Part shown: positions 43,425 to 52,583 of the stretch, one piece after another
How the letters are laid out: every line of letters begins with the position of its first letter
Numbering within the stretch: the stretch's first letter is position 1
Assembly (NCBI GenBank): GCA_023428135.1
Contig: JAEYZG010000062.1
Coordinates: 1 to 64,000, forward strand
DNA from: Bacteroidota bacterium
Lineage (GTDB): Bacteria; Bacteroidota; Bacteroidia; Cytophagales; Cytophagaceae
Direction of reading: 5' to 3'
Length of the DNA stretch: 64,000 nt
The notes under the pieces: model-generated
Told to the model about the DNA's origin: nothing
The model's input: only the letters and a program-made list of their open reading frames with translations
Database searches by the model: none
Made by a program: the position numbers and the translations under genes

Positions 43425-44696
43425 GTGAATCTGAATGAAGAAATACAAAGCGTAAAACAAAGATTTGGGATTATTGGTAATGCTCCGGTTTTAAATCATG
43501 CAATACAGGTTGCTATACAGGTAGCGCCTACGGACATGACTGTTTTAATCACCGGAGAAAGTGGAAGTGGAAAAGAATCCTTCTCCAAAATAATACATTC
43601 CCTAAGCTCACGTAAACATGGACAATTTATTGCCATCAACTGTGGAGCAATTCCCGAAGGAACCATAGACTCAGAGCTGTTTGGGCATGAGAAAGGCTCT
43701 TTTACCGGAGCTCATGAAGCGAGAAAAGGGTATTTCGAAGTGACCAACGGTGGTACAATTTTTTTGGATGAAATCGGTGAAATGCCGGTAGGCACACAGG
43801 CCAGACTATTAAGAGTATTAGAAAACGGAGAATTTATAAAAGTTGGTTCCTCCAAAGTTCAAAAGACGAATGTAAGAGTGGTAGCTGCAACCAACGTAGA
43901 CCTGTATCAGGCTGTGGACAAAGGGAAGTTCCGGGAAGACCTTTATTACAGACTGAATACAGTACCTATATTCGTACCTCCATTGAGAGATCGTGAAGGT
44001 GACAAAGAATTACTTTTCAGAAAATTCGCTTCAGATTTTGCGGATAAATACAAAGTACAGCCAATCAGGCTCAATGAGGAAGCAAAGGTTGCACTTAACA
44101 ATTTTCGTTTTCCTGGAAATATTCGTCAGCTTAAAAATATTGTAGAGCAAATCTCCGTTCTGGAAACCAACAGAGATATTACTAAAGAGACTTTATTAAA
44201 ATATCTTCCTGAACCTCATAGCGGAATTCCAGCGGTTTACAATAAAGATAAGAACAAAACAGACGATTTTTCAGAAAGAGATATTCTGTATAAAATTCTT
44301 TTTGACATGAAGAAAGACATGACAGAGTTAAAAAAACTCGTTTTTGACCTTCTTCAAAATGAAAATTATGGTTCACAGATGATCAAAGATCATCCCGATC
44401 TCTTTACTGGAATTACCGAAGAGGTATATCCCAGAGAACAACGACAGTCTAAATTTCTGCTCCCTCCTCCTACTGAAGAGCATATACACGAGCATGCACC
44501 GATTGAAATAGAAAAAATAGAGGATGCAATACAAGAGCCCGAAGAGGAATCTCTTTCTCTTGAAGACAAGGAAAAAGAAATGATTTTAAAGGCGCTTAAA
44601 AGAAATCATAATAAAAGAAAAAATGCTGCACGTGACCTTGGCATTTCCGAGCGTACACTGTACAGGAAATTAAAGCAGTATGAAATCGAAGAATAA
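43425..44696 (+). CDS. sigma-54-dependent transcriptional activator (AAA+ with Fis-type HTH)
   Basis: 423 residues from a GTG at 43425, with an unusually good ribosome-binding-like site (GAAGGGAGA) for this genome. There is no receiver or other sensor domain: the AAA+ domain starts almost at once, with Walker A GESGSGKE (44-51), the sigma-54 contact loop GSFTGA (about 91-96), Walker B GGTIFLDEIGEMP, RLNTVPI and RFPGNIRQLKNI. A poorly conserved ~110-residue linker with acidic runs precedes the Fis-type HTH (NAARDLGISERTLYRKLKQ). It probably acts as a constitutive or partner-controlled activator. Its position between miaB and lptE is conserved in Bacteroidota. Confidence 0.88.
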   Translation: MNLNEEIQSVKQRFGIIGNAPVLNHAIQVAIQVAPTDMTVLITGESGSGKESFSKIIHSLSSRKHGQFIAINCGAIPEGTIDSELFGHEKGSFTGAHEARKGYFEVTNGGTIFLDEIGEMPVGTQARLLRVLENGEFIKVGSSKVQKTNVRVVAATNVDLYQAVDKGKFREDLYYRLNTVPIFVPPLRDREGDKELLFRKFASDFADKYKVQPIRLNEEAKVALNNFRFPGNIRQLKNIVEQISVLETNRDITKETLLKYLPEPHSGIPAVYNKDKNKTDDFSERDILYKILFDMKKDMTELKKLVFDLLQNENYGSQMIKDHPDLFTGITEEVYPREQRQSKFLLPPPTEEHIHEHAPIEIEKIEDAIQEPEEESLSLEDKEKEMILKALKRNHNKRKNAARDLGISERTLYRKLKQYEIEE

Positions 44697-44731
44697 TTTT
44701 GATTTAATAAAAGAATTTTGAATATAGTATC

Positions 44732-45277
44732 ATGAATAAATTTATCCCTGCCATAAATCTGTGTAGATTAAGCGCCAACGCACTTGTGCTGGTTTTGATT
44801 CTTTCTTTCCTTACAGGTTGCGGTGTATATTCCTTTACCGATGGAAGAATTCCTCCGGAAGTAAAAAATATTTCTATCCTGAATTTTCCTAATGACGCAG
44901 GTAACGGTCCTCCTAACCTTTCACAGAATTTTACTGAAAAACTAAGGAGCTACTACCAGCAAAACTCCAACCTGGTACTAGTAAAAAGTAATGGGGACTG
45001 GCAACTTGAAGGACGAATAGTTGGTTATAACGTTACACCGGTTGGTGTACAAGCAAATGAAGTTGCTGGTATCAACAGATTAGTCATAAAGATCGAAGTG
45101 AAATTTATTAACACACTAGATGAAAAGGCCAGCTTTACCAATGTCTTCACCAGCCCTTCTACAAGCGGTGACTTTCCGGCCAACCAGACTTTGTCTCAAG
45201 TAGAAGGATCATTAGTAACTAAGATGCTAGACCAGATGGTATTGGATATATTTAGCAAAACAACTTCCAACTGGTAA
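44732..45277 (+). CDS. lptE: LPS assembly lipoprotein LptE
   Basis: A 181-residue outer-membrane lipoprotein that partners LptD in lipopolysaccharide insertion. The lipobox is LTGC (Cys30), followed by GVYSFTDGRIPPEVKNISI, the typical start of Bacteroidota LptE. SQNFTEKLRSYYQQNSNLVLV, a WQLEGRIVGY strand and the C-terminal DQMVLDIFSKT helix follow. It sits 35 bp after the sigma-54 activator and 19 bp before the TPR gene, so it is probably cotranscribed with both. Confidence 0.85.
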   Translation: MNKFIPAINLCRLSANALVLVLILSFLTGCGVYSFTDGRIPPEVKNISILNFPNDAGNGPPNLSQNFTEKLRSYYQQNSNLVLVKSNGDWQLEGRIVGYNVTPVGVQANEVAGINRLVIKIEVKFINTLDEKASFTNVFTSPSTSGDFPANQTLSQVEGSLVTKMLDQMVLDIFSKTTSNW

Positions 45278-45296
45278 ATCTTAAACCAGATAAATA

Positions 45297-46511
45297 TTGA
45301 ATAAGCAACGTTTTATAGATTTAATCACAAACTCCACGGAAGTTTCTTCTACAGATCTTAAAGATCTGGAAGAAGTCGTGAAGATTTTCCCCTACTGCCA
45401 GGTAGCACATATCCTGTTTGCAAAGGCTTCCTATGAAACAGACAATATGCTTGCTGAAAAAAGAATCAGAAAGGCTGCAGCTTATTCTTTTGACAGGAAA
45501 AACCTAAAAAAAATAATTCACCATTCCAAGTATTCTTTTAAATCAGAAAATAAATCACTTGCGCCTGTAATTCAAGCTCCGGCACCTGAAAATCTCCTTG
45601 AAGAAAAAGTACTCATTGAGGAAATTGAAGAAGAAAACATTGCCTTAAGCGAAACTGCCAAGGATACCACCAGCATTCATGAAGAGGAAAAAACCGAGGT
45701 TATTTCTGAATCTTATAAAAGCGATGAAATTATAGTTCAGGATGAAAATAAAATTCATCCTGAAATTAAAAAAGAGGCTCCTTCTGAAGCAGAAAAATTT
45801 ATAATTCCTACAGGTAAGGTCATAACAAACTCAAAGGAGTTTTTCGAAGACCTTCAGAAAAATCTGCAGGATTTAAGAAAACTGAAAGAAGAAGCTGCCA
45901 GGGATTATACAACTAATACTAATGCAAAGGCAGAAATCCCTTCACCATCTGCCTCAATGCCTGTAATGCCTGAAAAAAAGTACGCTTTCCCTGAAGATAA
46001 AATCCTGGAAGAACTTTCTAAAAAAGAGGCATTTAAAGGAAAGAACAAAATTAATATCGAGAAATTCCCGTGGGAAAAGGTTGAAATCTTTTTAAAGAAA
46101 GAAGAAGAGAAAAACGCATTTCTCGAGAAAAAAATCATTGCGAAGAATATTGATAATGATGAAATCAGTAATAAAGAGGCTGATTTACAAATACAGTATC
46201 TTGAATTCCTGGAAAGAGGAAGAAAACAGCTAGATAAAAGGCAAGTTGAAAATATAATAGACAAATTTATAAAAGAAGATCCTACTATTCCTCCATTAAA
46301 TCCCAAAACTATTGCAGAGGAACAGGAAGACCTCTCTGCAAAGTCTGGAGTAGAATCCAAAGGATTAATATCAGAAAATTTTGCTAAAATTTTGATAAAA
46401 CAAGGTAAAATTCAGAAAGCCATTGATATTTACACACAATTAAGTTTGAAAAATCCTGAAAAAAGTACTTACTTTGCAGGCCTTATTAATGAATTAAAAA
46501 ACGAAAAATAA
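45297..46511 (+). CDS. conserved Bacteroidota protein with a C-terminal TPR-like helix pair
   Basis: 404 residues starting at a TTG at 45297, giving MNKQRFIDLI; no ATG lies nearby. The N-terminal ~80 residues are conserved-looking (FPYCQVAHILFAKASYETD, AAAYSFDRKNLKKII). The middle 200 residues are low-complexity and Glu/Lys-rich, probably disordered. The end (SENFAKILIKQGKIQKAIDIYTQLSLKNPEKSTYFAGLI) is a clear tetratricopeptide unit. There is no signal peptide or membrane helix. Its place between lptE and secG is a known Bacteroidota gene order, suggesting a link to envelope biogenesis, but its role is unknown. Confidence 0.75.
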   Translation: MNKQRFIDLITNSTEVSSTDLKDLEEVVKIFPYCQVAHILFAKASYETDNMLAEKRIRKAAAYSFDRKNLKKIIHHSKYSFKSENKSLAPVIQAPAPENLLEEKVLIEEIEEENIALSETAKDTTSIHEEEKTEVISESYKSDEIIVQDENKIHPEIKKEAPSEAEKFIIPTGKVITNSKEFFEDLQKNLQDLRKLKEEAARDYTTNTNAKAEIPSPSASMPVMPEKKYAFPEDKILEELSKKEAFKGKNKINIEKFPWEKVEIFLKKEEEKNAFLEKKIIAKNIDNDEISNKEADLQIQYLEFLERGRKQLDKRQVENIIDKFIKEDPTIPPLNPKTIAEEQEDLSAKSGVESKGLISENFAKILIKQGKIQKAIDIYTQLSLKNPEKSTYFAGLINELKNEK

Positions 46512-46517
46512 TTTATA

Positions 46518-46874
46518 ATGGAAATCTTAATCACGGTTTTAATATTTATCGCCTGTTTTTTCCTTGTTGTTCTGGTACTTGCGCAAAATTCTAAAGGTGG
46601 TGGGCTTTCCGGAAACTTTGCAGGAGGTTCTACTCAATTTATGGGTGTAAAAAAAACCGGGGATTTACTTGAAAAATTAACCTGGGGATTTGCAATTGGT
46701 CTGGTTGTTCTTTGTCTTGGTATCAATCTTCTTTATAAAAACAATGTAGAAGAAAATGATGGAGGCATAAACAGCGTAAATGTTGAAAGAGCTCAGGAAG
46801 GGAATAAACTGATGCCTAAAGCTCCGACTGAAGGTCAGGAAAAAGGTCCTGCAAAAAATGATTCGGCTGAATAA
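46518..46874 (+). CDS. secG: preprotein translocase subunit SecG
   Basis: A 118-residue inner-membrane protein, part of SecYEG. Helix 1 is ILITVLIFIACFFLVVLVLAQ, followed by the family's QNSKGGGLSGNFAGGSTQFMG loop, and helix 2 is FAIGLVVLCLGINLLY. The C-terminal tail is hydrophilic and longer than in E. coli. The start follows the TPR gene stop by 6 bp, and a strong terminator closes the unit. Confidence 0.93.
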   Translation: MEILITVLIFIACFFLVVLVLAQNSKGGGLSGNFAGGSTQFMGVKKTGDLLEKLTWGFAIGLVVLCLGINLLYKNNVEENDGGINSVNVERAQEGNKLMPKAPTEGQEKGPAKNDSAE

Positions 46875-46901
46875 TGCTTTTATAAAAGAATAAATATAAA
46901 T

Positions 46902-46930
46902 AAAAACGCCTCTAATCAGAGGCGTTTTTA
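46902..46930 (+). terminator. bidirectional rho-independent terminator between secG and the 47.0 kb gene
   Basis: AAAAACGCCTCT and its complement AGAGGCGTTTTT enclose AATC. A-run and T-run on either side let it serve secG on the + strand and the convergent gene ending at 46961. Confidence 0.88.
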
Positions 46931-46960
46931 TTTACACCATTATTGCATTTAATGCTATGA

Positions 46961-47677
46961 TTAAATTTCTGAATAAAGTTTTTTCACCAATAATCTCTTC
47001 GTAATCGGCATTACAGTTTCTTCAAAAGGATAGCTAAACTTTGAATTCACCAGAAAAGTAGCGGGATTGGGCAACTTTTTATACTTTTTAATCAACTCCA
47101 GTTTTATACTTTCATAAGTATTCCCTATTGTCTTACTGATATTTTCAACAAAATGGGTATGAATACCTCTGTATTTGGCTTCCGCTGTTTGAAATAATGT
47201 CACCTGATATTCGTAGACCTGGGTTTCGCTTCGGTTATTTGTATGAAACAAAAGATACCCAGTATCCAAATTAAGTGGAGACAAGCCTATCGGACTTATT
47301 GACAGCATATCTTCAATTTCTTCATAAATCTCCTTCCCCTCTACCAATTGATCTTTAAGTTTAGGCAATGCAAACATCACAATTTCCTCCAGCTCCCTCA
47401 TAATCTTGTCATCATTAACCAGTTCTTCATAAATGATTTCAAGCTTTTCAAAATCAGCACTGGAGATTTGCTTAGGAAAATGCTCTTTCAGAAGCTGTTT
47501 ATTTTCCTTTAAACGGAGAAGGTTTTGATAGTGAAAAAGCAAATCGGAAAGAAACGGATAAAGTTTTTTTTCATTAAAGCTTCCCTTCACATCATGTAGG
47601 TAAGCCAGGAGCATATATTTTTTATACTCAAAATCTATAAGTCCTTCTGTCAGCCAGTTTTTATTTAACTCTTTCAT
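46961..47677 (-). CDS. conserved Bacteroidota hypothetical protein
   Basis: A 238-residue soluble, mostly helical protein. Notable stretches are WLTEGLIDFEYKKYMLLAYL, SDLLFHYQNLLRLKENK, a middle with PIGLSPLNLDTGYLLFH, and FLVNSKFSYPFEETVMPITK near the end. I recall this as a conserved hypothetical often found between secG and groES in this phylum, but I know no function. There is no signal peptide. A candidate -7 promoter element lies at 47755-47762, and the gene converges on secG at a shared terminator. Confidence 0.72.
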   Translation of the reverse strand: MKELNKNWLTEGLIDFEYKKYMLLAYLHDVKGSFNEKKLYPFLSDLLFHYQNLLRLKENKQLLKEHFPKQISSADFEKLEIIYEELVNDDKIMRELEEIVMFALPKLKDQLVEGKEIYEEIEDMLSISPIGLSPLNLDTGYLLFHTNNRSETQVYEYQVTLFQTAEAKYRGIHTHFVENISKTIGNTYESIKLELIKKYKKLPNPATFLVNSKFSYPFEETVMPITKRLLVKKLYSEI

Positions 47678-47754
47678 AATCTCAAAAAAGTTATACTAGA
47701 TATACGGTTTCAATGCCATTTTGTTAGCTCTCACATAATTTATCCAATTCTCCT

Positions 47755-47762
47755 CAAAAATA
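47755..47762 (-). promoter_or_regulatory. candidate -7 promoter element for the 47.0 kb gene
   Basis: On the minus strand this reads TATTTTTG, matching TAnnTTTG, followed about 70 bp later by the start at 47677. Only the -7 element is recognised. Confidence 0.45.
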
Positions 47763-47932
47763 CAAATGAAAAAATGACAGGTTTTAAAACAAAAAAGGCA
47801 GATCTCTGTTTAAATGCCTCACCACTCACTGACAAATGTTCAGCTTTTTACCTCTGGCACAGGAAATGCAGAGCTGCAGTATCCAAGAAATTAAATAACT
47901 TTTAAACGTATAAAATTAAACGCTTTAACAAA

Positions 47933-48214
47933 ATGAGTAACAACCTAAGCATCAAGCCACTAGCAGACAGAGTTTTAATCCAACCTGCTCCTGCTGAAGA
48001 AAAAACAGCTTCTGGTATCATTATTCCTGATACAGCTAAAGAAAAACCTCAAAGAGGATCTGTAGTTGCAATCGGAACAGGAAAAAAAGATGAGCCTCTG
48101 ACTGTAAAAGTAGGAGATACTGTTCTTTATGGTAAATATTCAGGCACTGAGATCACCATAGATGGCAAAGAGTATCTTATGATGCGCGAAGCTGATATTT
48201 TCGCAGTTCTTTAA
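47933..48214 (+). CDS. groES: co-chaperonin GroES
   Basis: A 93-residue GroES ring subunit that caps GroEL. IKPLADRVLIQPAPAEEKTA, the mobile-loop GIIIPDTAKEKPQ, GSVVAIGTGKK and the ending YLMMREADIFAVL are all typical. groEL follows at 57 bp. I found no CIRCE (TTAGCACTC-type inverted repeat) upstream, so HrcA control is not supported by the sequence. Confidence 0.96.
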   Translation: MSNNLSIKPLADRVLIQPAPAEEKTASGIIIPDTAKEKPQRGSVVAIGTGKKDEPLTVKVGDTVLYGKYSGTEITIDGKEYLMMREADIFAVL

Positions 48215-48271
48215 TAACTTAATTGTCTAAAAGCAAATCAATTACAAAAACCAAAAAAAATTAAAAATACC

Positions 48272-49903
48272 ATGGCAAAAAATATATTTTTCGATACAGA
48301 AGCCAGAGAAAAGCTGAAAAAAGGTGTAGATGCATTGGCTGACGCTGTAAAGGTGACATTAGGACCAAAAGGAAGAAATGTAATCCTTGACAAAAAATTC
48401 GGTGCTCCAACAGTTACCAAAGATGGTGTTTCTGTTGCTAAAGACATTGAATTAAAAGAACCAATCGAAAATATGGGTGCACAACTTGTAAAAGAAGTTG
48501 CATCTAAAACAGCTGATGCTGCGGGTGATGGTACTACTACTGCTACTGTGCTTGCTCAGGCAATTTTCAACGCTGGTATTAAAAACGTTGCAGCAGGTGC
48601 AAACCCAATGGATCTTAAAAGAGGGATCGACAAAGCTGTAGAAGCTATCGTTGCTGACCTAAAAAGACAATCCAAAAAAATCGAAAGCTCTCAGGAAGTA
48701 GCTCAGGTTGCTACCATCTCTGCCAACAATGACGAGGAAATCGGTAAAATGATTGCCAATGCTATGGACAAAGTGGGTAAAGACGGTGTAATCACTGTAG
48801 AAGAAGCTAAAGGTACTGAGACAGAAGTAAAGATCGTTGAAGGTATGCAATTCGACAGAGGATACCTTTCTCCTTACTTTGTAACCAATGCAGATAAAAT
48901 GGAAGCTGATCTTGACAATCCTTTCATCCTTATCTACGACAAGAAGATCTCTTCAATGAAAGAACTTCTTCCAGTATTGGAACAAGTAGTTCAAACAGGA
49001 AAACCATTGTTAATTATTGCTGAGGATCTTGACGGAGAAGCTCTTGCTACTCTTGTTGTAAACAAAATCAGAGGTGCTTTGAAAATTGCTGCTGTAAAAG
49101 CTCCAGGCTTCGGAGACAGAAGAAAAGCAATGCTTGAAGATATCGCAGCATTAACAGGTGGAACTGTAATCTCTGAAGAAAGAGGATTCAAACTAGACAA
49201 CGCTACTCTTGATTTCCTAGGTACTGCTGAAAAAATCATCGTAGACAAAGACAATACTACAATTGTTAACGGTGCAGGTCAAAAAGAAGAAATCAAAGCA
49301 AGAGTTAACCAGATCAAAGCTCAGATCGAATCTACTACATCTGACTATGATAAAGAAAAACTTCAGGAAAGACTTGCTAAGCTTTCAGGTGGTGTGGCTA
49401 TCCTTTATGTAGGTGCTGCTACTGAAGTTGAAATGAAAGAGAAAAAAGACAGAGTTGATGATGCATTACATGCAACAAGAGCTGCTGTTGAAGAAGGCGT
49501 TATCCCTGGTGGTGGTGTAGCTCTTATCAGAGCTAGTGCAGCACTTGATAATTTGAAACTATCTCACGAAGATCAGATCACAGGTGTACAAATCATCAGA
49601 ACTGCAATCGAAGCTCCATTAAGAACTATCGTATTCAACGCAGGTCTTGAAGGTTCAGTAATTGTTCAAAAAGTAAAAGAAGGACAAGGTGACTATGGAT
49701 ACAATGCGCGTGATGACAGATATGAAAACATGTTTGCAGCTGGTATCCTTGACCCAACTAAAGTTACAAGATTAGCTCTTGAAAACGCTGCCTCAATTGC
49801 TGCTCTTCTTCTTACTACAGAGTGTGTTGTTGCAGATCAGCCGGAAGATAAAGCTGCTCCTGCAATGCCTCACATGGGTGGAGGAATGGGCGGAATGATG
49901 TAA
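48272..49903 (+). CDS. groEL: chaperonin GroEL
   Basis: A 543-residue ATP-dependent chaperonin. DAVKVTLGPKGRNVILDK, AGDGTTTATVLAQAI, the apical-domain stretch FDRGYLSPYFVTN, GFGDRRKAMLEDIA and AAVEEGVIPGGGVALIRA are present, and the tail is the usual GGM repeat (GGGMGGMM). The length is normal for Bacteroidota GroEL. It follows groES in the same operon and ends in a strong terminator. Confidence 0.97.
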   Translation: MAKNIFFDTEAREKLKKGVDALADAVKVTLGPKGRNVILDKKFGAPTVTKDGVSVAKDIELKEPIENMGAQLVKEVASKTADAAGDGTTTATVLAQAIFNAGIKNVAAGANPMDLKRGIDKAVEAIVADLKRQSKKIESSQEVAQVATISANNDEEIGKMIANAMDKVGKDGVITVEEAKGTETEVKIVEGMQFDRGYLSPYFVTNADKMEADLDNPFILIYDKKISSMKELLPVLEQVVQTGKPLLIIAEDLDGEALATLVVNKIRGALKIAAVKAPGFGDRRKAMLEDIAALTGGTVISEERGFKLDNATLDFLGTAEKIIVDKDNTTIVNGAGQKEEIKARVNQIKAQIESTTSDYDKEKLQERLAKLSGGVAILYVGAATEVEMKEKKDRVDDALHATRAAVEEGVIPGGGVALIRASAALDNLKLSHEDQITGVQIIRTAIEAPLRTIVFNAGLEGSVIVQKVKEGQGDYGYNARDDRYENMFAAGILDPTKVTRLALENAASIAALLLTTECVVADQPEDKAAPAMPHMGGGMGGMM

Positions 49904-49928
49904 TACTCTGTTTTCCAAAACAATAACA

Positions 49929-49966
49929 AAAATACCTCTGTTAAATTAACAGAGGTATTTTTTTGT
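49929..49966 (+). terminator. rho-independent terminator of groESL
   Basis: Arms AATACCTCTGTTAA (49931-49944) and TTAACAGAGGTATT (49946-49959) close on a single base, and a T-run follows directly. Confidence 0.88.
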
Positions 49967-49981
49967 TATATACAAAAGGAT

Positions 49982-49989
49982 TAAATTTG
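49982..49989 (+). promoter_or_regulatory. -7 promoter element for the 50.0 kb gene
   Basis: TAAATTTG (TAnnTTTG) followed by C, with TTTG at 49962-49965 as a possible -33 element 16 bp upstream. The gene starts 22 bp downstream. Confidence 0.55.
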
Positions 49990-50010
49990 CAATGTTAACC
50001 TTTTAAGTTT

Positions 50011-50385
50011 ATGGTTCATCAAAATGTGACGATGAATTGGGTTTACGAACATTTCCTTGCTTACTTGCATTTAAGCATTGCTGACTGCGATTGTATCGTA
50101 TCCCAAAAAGAGTTGAACAACCTTTCGTGTTTTACTCTTCTTAAAAATCTAAGTCCTGAAAGAGGCTTAAAGCTTGTAAAAGAGGTCTATATAGAATTTC
50201 TTTCTCACACAGAAGAAGAAAAGAGGGCTTATATCAGGGAGAATGTCGCCAAATTTCTCCGCACTGAATCCATTAAAAACAGAGTAATAGTCGATTTAGA
50301 AGACGCTGTTCATCAAAAAGATGAAGAAAGTGAAGAATATATTATGTTCCGGTATATTCGGAAAGTTATTAATAACTGCAAATAA
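50011..50385 (+). CDS. small helical protein, possibly TerB-like
   Basis: A 124-residue soluble, all-helical protein. WVYEHFLAYLHLSIADCDCIVSQKELNNL has the spacing of the acidic N-terminal helix and turn of TerB-like (tellurite-resistance/DjlA N-terminal) domains; the assignment is tentative. The start is ATG 50011; an inner ATG at 50032 (MNWVYEH) is also possible. It lies just after groESL, with its own promoter-like element. Confidence 0.6.
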   Translation: MVHQNVTMNWVYEHFLAYLHLSIADCDCIVSQKELNNLSCFTLLKNLSPERGLKLVKEVYIEFLSHTEEEKRAYIRENVAKFLRTESIKNRVIVDLEDAVHQKDEESEEYIMFRYIRKVINNCK

Positions 50386-50473
50386 GAAATCAAATAAGCT
50401 AATAATAAACAACCTGCTTCCTAATTCTCAATAAGGAAATAAATCTGACTTACCCCCTAAAGCAATTTGAAGA

Positions 50474-50575
50474 TTACAGCGATCTTAAACTTAGCAAAAT
50501 AGCAGCCCCTATCACCATCAACAATGTCAGAAGATCAAAGTCGGGCAAGATCGATTTTAAAAAATTCATATTCAT
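50474..50575 (-). CDS. candidate 33-residue small membrane protein
   Basis: A frame on the minus strand reads MNMNFLKSILPDF, then a hydrophobic helix of about 15 residues (LLTLLMVIGAAILLSL) and a basic end RSL. A purine-rich GGAAAGAGT precedes the ATG by one base. It is a typical single-helix small protein layout, in an otherwise empty 278-bp gap. Evidence is limited to layout; it could be chance in AT-rich DNA. Confidence 0.35.
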   Translation of the reverse strand: MNMNFLKSILPDFDLLTLLMVIGAAILLSLRSL

Positions 50576-50663
50576 ACTCTTTCCAGTTTGATTTATTAAA
50601 TGCAAATCTAGAAAGAGTATGTAAACAAATCATTATCATAAAATTAAAATATCTTCTCAGAAT

Positions 50664-52016
50664 TTAAGCAACTGCCTTGCGCACATATGATCGCTCTTTA
50701 TATTTAAGAGCTACAAAAATAAATATAATGGCAGTTATTAACATCAAACCACTGAAAAACCAGAAATAAGCTGGTCCTGCCAGTTTGGAAGTTTTATCTG
50801 GATTTTGAATGAACCAGTTTATTAATGCGGTAAACAAACTTCCCAGAGAAACCGAAAGGAGAAAAAAGCCCATGATAAGTGATTTCATATTATTAGGCGC
50901 TTGAGTATATGAAAACGCCAACCCGGTTCCATAAATCATTACTTCTGATATTGTAAGTATCAAGTATGCGAAACACTGCCATAAAATCGAAATGTCCTTT
51001 CCCGCATAGAGGCTTGTTTCCATGAAAGCAACTATGGCAAATGAAGAGGCACATATAAACATTCCAATCGTAATTTTTCTTAATGAGGTAAGTTTAAAGA
51101 ATTTGCCAAGGAAAGGATAGACAACAAGGTCAAATAGAGGCACCAGAATAAGGACAAAAATCGGATTTAAAGCCTGAACCTGATCTGGAAGGATTTCAAA
51201 TTGATAATATCCAAATAAATCAAACGACTTAATCATATGTGGGTTCATGGCCTGTATTACCCATGAAGAACCTGTCTGCTCATACAATGACCAGAAGACT
51301 GCAATAAAAAGATATATTACCACTAATCCTCCCATTGCCTTCATTCCTTCTTTGCTAAGTATTTCTTCTTTATATTTTTTAAAACCAACAGGTGGGATAA
51401 CTGCATATTTTGATCTGCCTAACCAAAATATTACAGTAGCTAAAAGCATCAAAGCTCCAGGAACTCCAAAAGCTACAGAAGGTCCAAATTTTCTCAGAAG
51501 GATAGGTGTAAAAATGGTTGAAACAAAAGCTCCCATATTTACTGATAAATAAAAATAGTTAAAGATCTTAGGTAATAAGTCTTTATTTTCCTCTGTAAAT
51601 TGATCTCCAACATTTGCAGATACACAAGGTTTTATTCCTCCTGATCCAATTGCTATCATTGTCAATCCAAAAGAAAGTCCAAGTCTGGTTTCGTCCAGAG
51701 ATAAAGCCAAATGCCCTAAACAGTATATTATTGAGAGAGAAATGATGGTTTTATATTTGCCCCATAAAATGTCTGATAGTAAAGCTCCCAGAATTGGGAA
51801 AAAATAGTTAGCACTCACAAACATGTGATACCAAAATTTACTTTCACCTTCAGACATCACATCGAGGTTTCCTGTACTATCCATTAAATATTTGGTCATG
51901 AAAACAGTAAGAATAGTTTTCATTCCATAATAACTAAACCTCTCAGCCAGTTCATTACCTATAATATAAGGGATACTTGCAGGCATTCCTTTCCTTCTAA
52001 CTTCTTTACTGTTCAT
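50664..52016 (-). CDS. POT/PTR family proton-dependent oligopeptide transporter
   Basis: A 450-residue inner-membrane MFS protein of the POT branch with about 12 predicted helices. The first helix carries the proton-coupling ExxER-type motif in NELAERFSYYG, and the IAIGSGGIKPCVSANVGDQF stretch between helices 4 and 5 matches the second POT signature. FYLSVNMGAFVSTIF follows. It imports di- or tripeptides with protons. The start MNSKEVRRKGMPASIPYIIG is typical. The protein is a little shorter than many POTs (about 460-550). Confidence 0.9.
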   Translation of the reverse strand: MNSKEVRRKGMPASIPYIIGNELAERFSYYGMKTILTVFMTKYLMDSTGNLDVMSEGESKFWYHMFVSANYFFPILGALLSDILWGKYKTIISLSIIYCLGHLALSLDETRLGLSFGLTMIAIGSGGIKPCVSANVGDQFTEENKDLLPKIFNYFYLSVNMGAFVSTIFTPILLRKFGPSVAFGVPGALMLLATVIFWLGRSKYAVIPPVGFKKYKEEILSKEGMKAMGGLVVIYLFIAVFWSLYEQTGSSWVIQAMNPHMIKSFDLFGYYQFEILPDQVQALNPIFVLILVPLFDLVVYPFLGKFFKLTSLRKITIGMFICASSFAIVAFMETSLYAGKDISILWQCFAYLILTISEVMIYGTGLAFSYTQAPNNMKSLIMGFFLLSVSLGSLFTALINWFIQNPDKTSKLAGPAYFWFFSGLMLITAIIFIFVALKYKERSYVRKAVA

Positions 52017-52203
52017 AAAAAATTGGATAGTTTAAAACTAAGGTTAATGTGCGTATGATTTTAATTGTATTTTTACTTTAAGATTTAAATATACAAACTT
52101 TAAAGAATTTAAAAATTACCCTTACCGAGTCTCAAATATTAAGTTTATCCTCTTTTAACATTTGATAACTCTTCATGTTAAATTGGATAAAACAATTATA
52201 ACC

Positions 52204-52536
52204 ATGAAATTCATCATACATCTTTTAGTAGATTCATTTGCTGTCTGGCTCGTGTCTGCAATATTGCCAGGCGTTTCAGTAAAAAGCTTCGGCACTGCGA
52301 TCTGGGTAGCAATACTAATAGGGATTATTAATGCCACACTAGGCTGGATTCTCAAAATACTTGCATTTCCTTTGAATTGGCTTACACTCGGTCTTGTCAA
52401 CTTTGTAATTAGCGTACTTATGATAATGCTGGTAGACAAGCTCGTTAAGGGATTTGAGATCAAAAGTTTCTGGTGGGCAGTAGTATTCGCTATTCTGATC
52501 TCTATTGTAAATAATATTGTATACTGGATCTTTTAA
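52204..52536 (+). CDS. phage holin family IV-like (PF04020) membrane protein
   Basis: 110 residues from the ATG at 52204; the frame extends to 52162 without support. Four hydrophobic segments: FIIHLLVDSFAVWLVSAILPG, AIWVAILIGIINATLGWILK, LTLGLVNFVISVLMIMLVD and FWWAVVFAILISIVNNIVYW. The Phage_holin_4_2 name is historical: such chromosomal proteins are widespread four-helix membrane proteins of unknown role. There is no prophage context here. It converges on the DUF892 gene. Confidence 0.82.
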   Translation: MKFIIHLLVDSFAVWLVSAILPGVSVKSFGTAIWVAILIGIINATLGWILKILAFPLNWLTLGLVNFVISVLMIMLVDKLVKGFEIKSFWWAVVFAILISIVNNIVYWIF

Positions 52537-52583
52537 CTAGTCAGAGATATAATTTTAAAGCTGGAAACAAAAAAATGGCACTT

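Noticed and set aside
45905..46360. A 151-codon antisense frame in the TPR gene
   Set aside because: It is Ser/Phe-rich, the usual shadow of a Glu/Lys-rich coding stretch.
47678..47932. A CIRCE/HrcA operator before groES
   Set aside because: No TTAGCACTC-N9-GAGTGCTAA-like inverted repeat is present in this gap.
52204..52536. A prophage, suggested by the holin-like protein
   Set aside because: The PF04020 family is a common chromosomal membrane family, and no phage structural, lysis or integrase genes are near.
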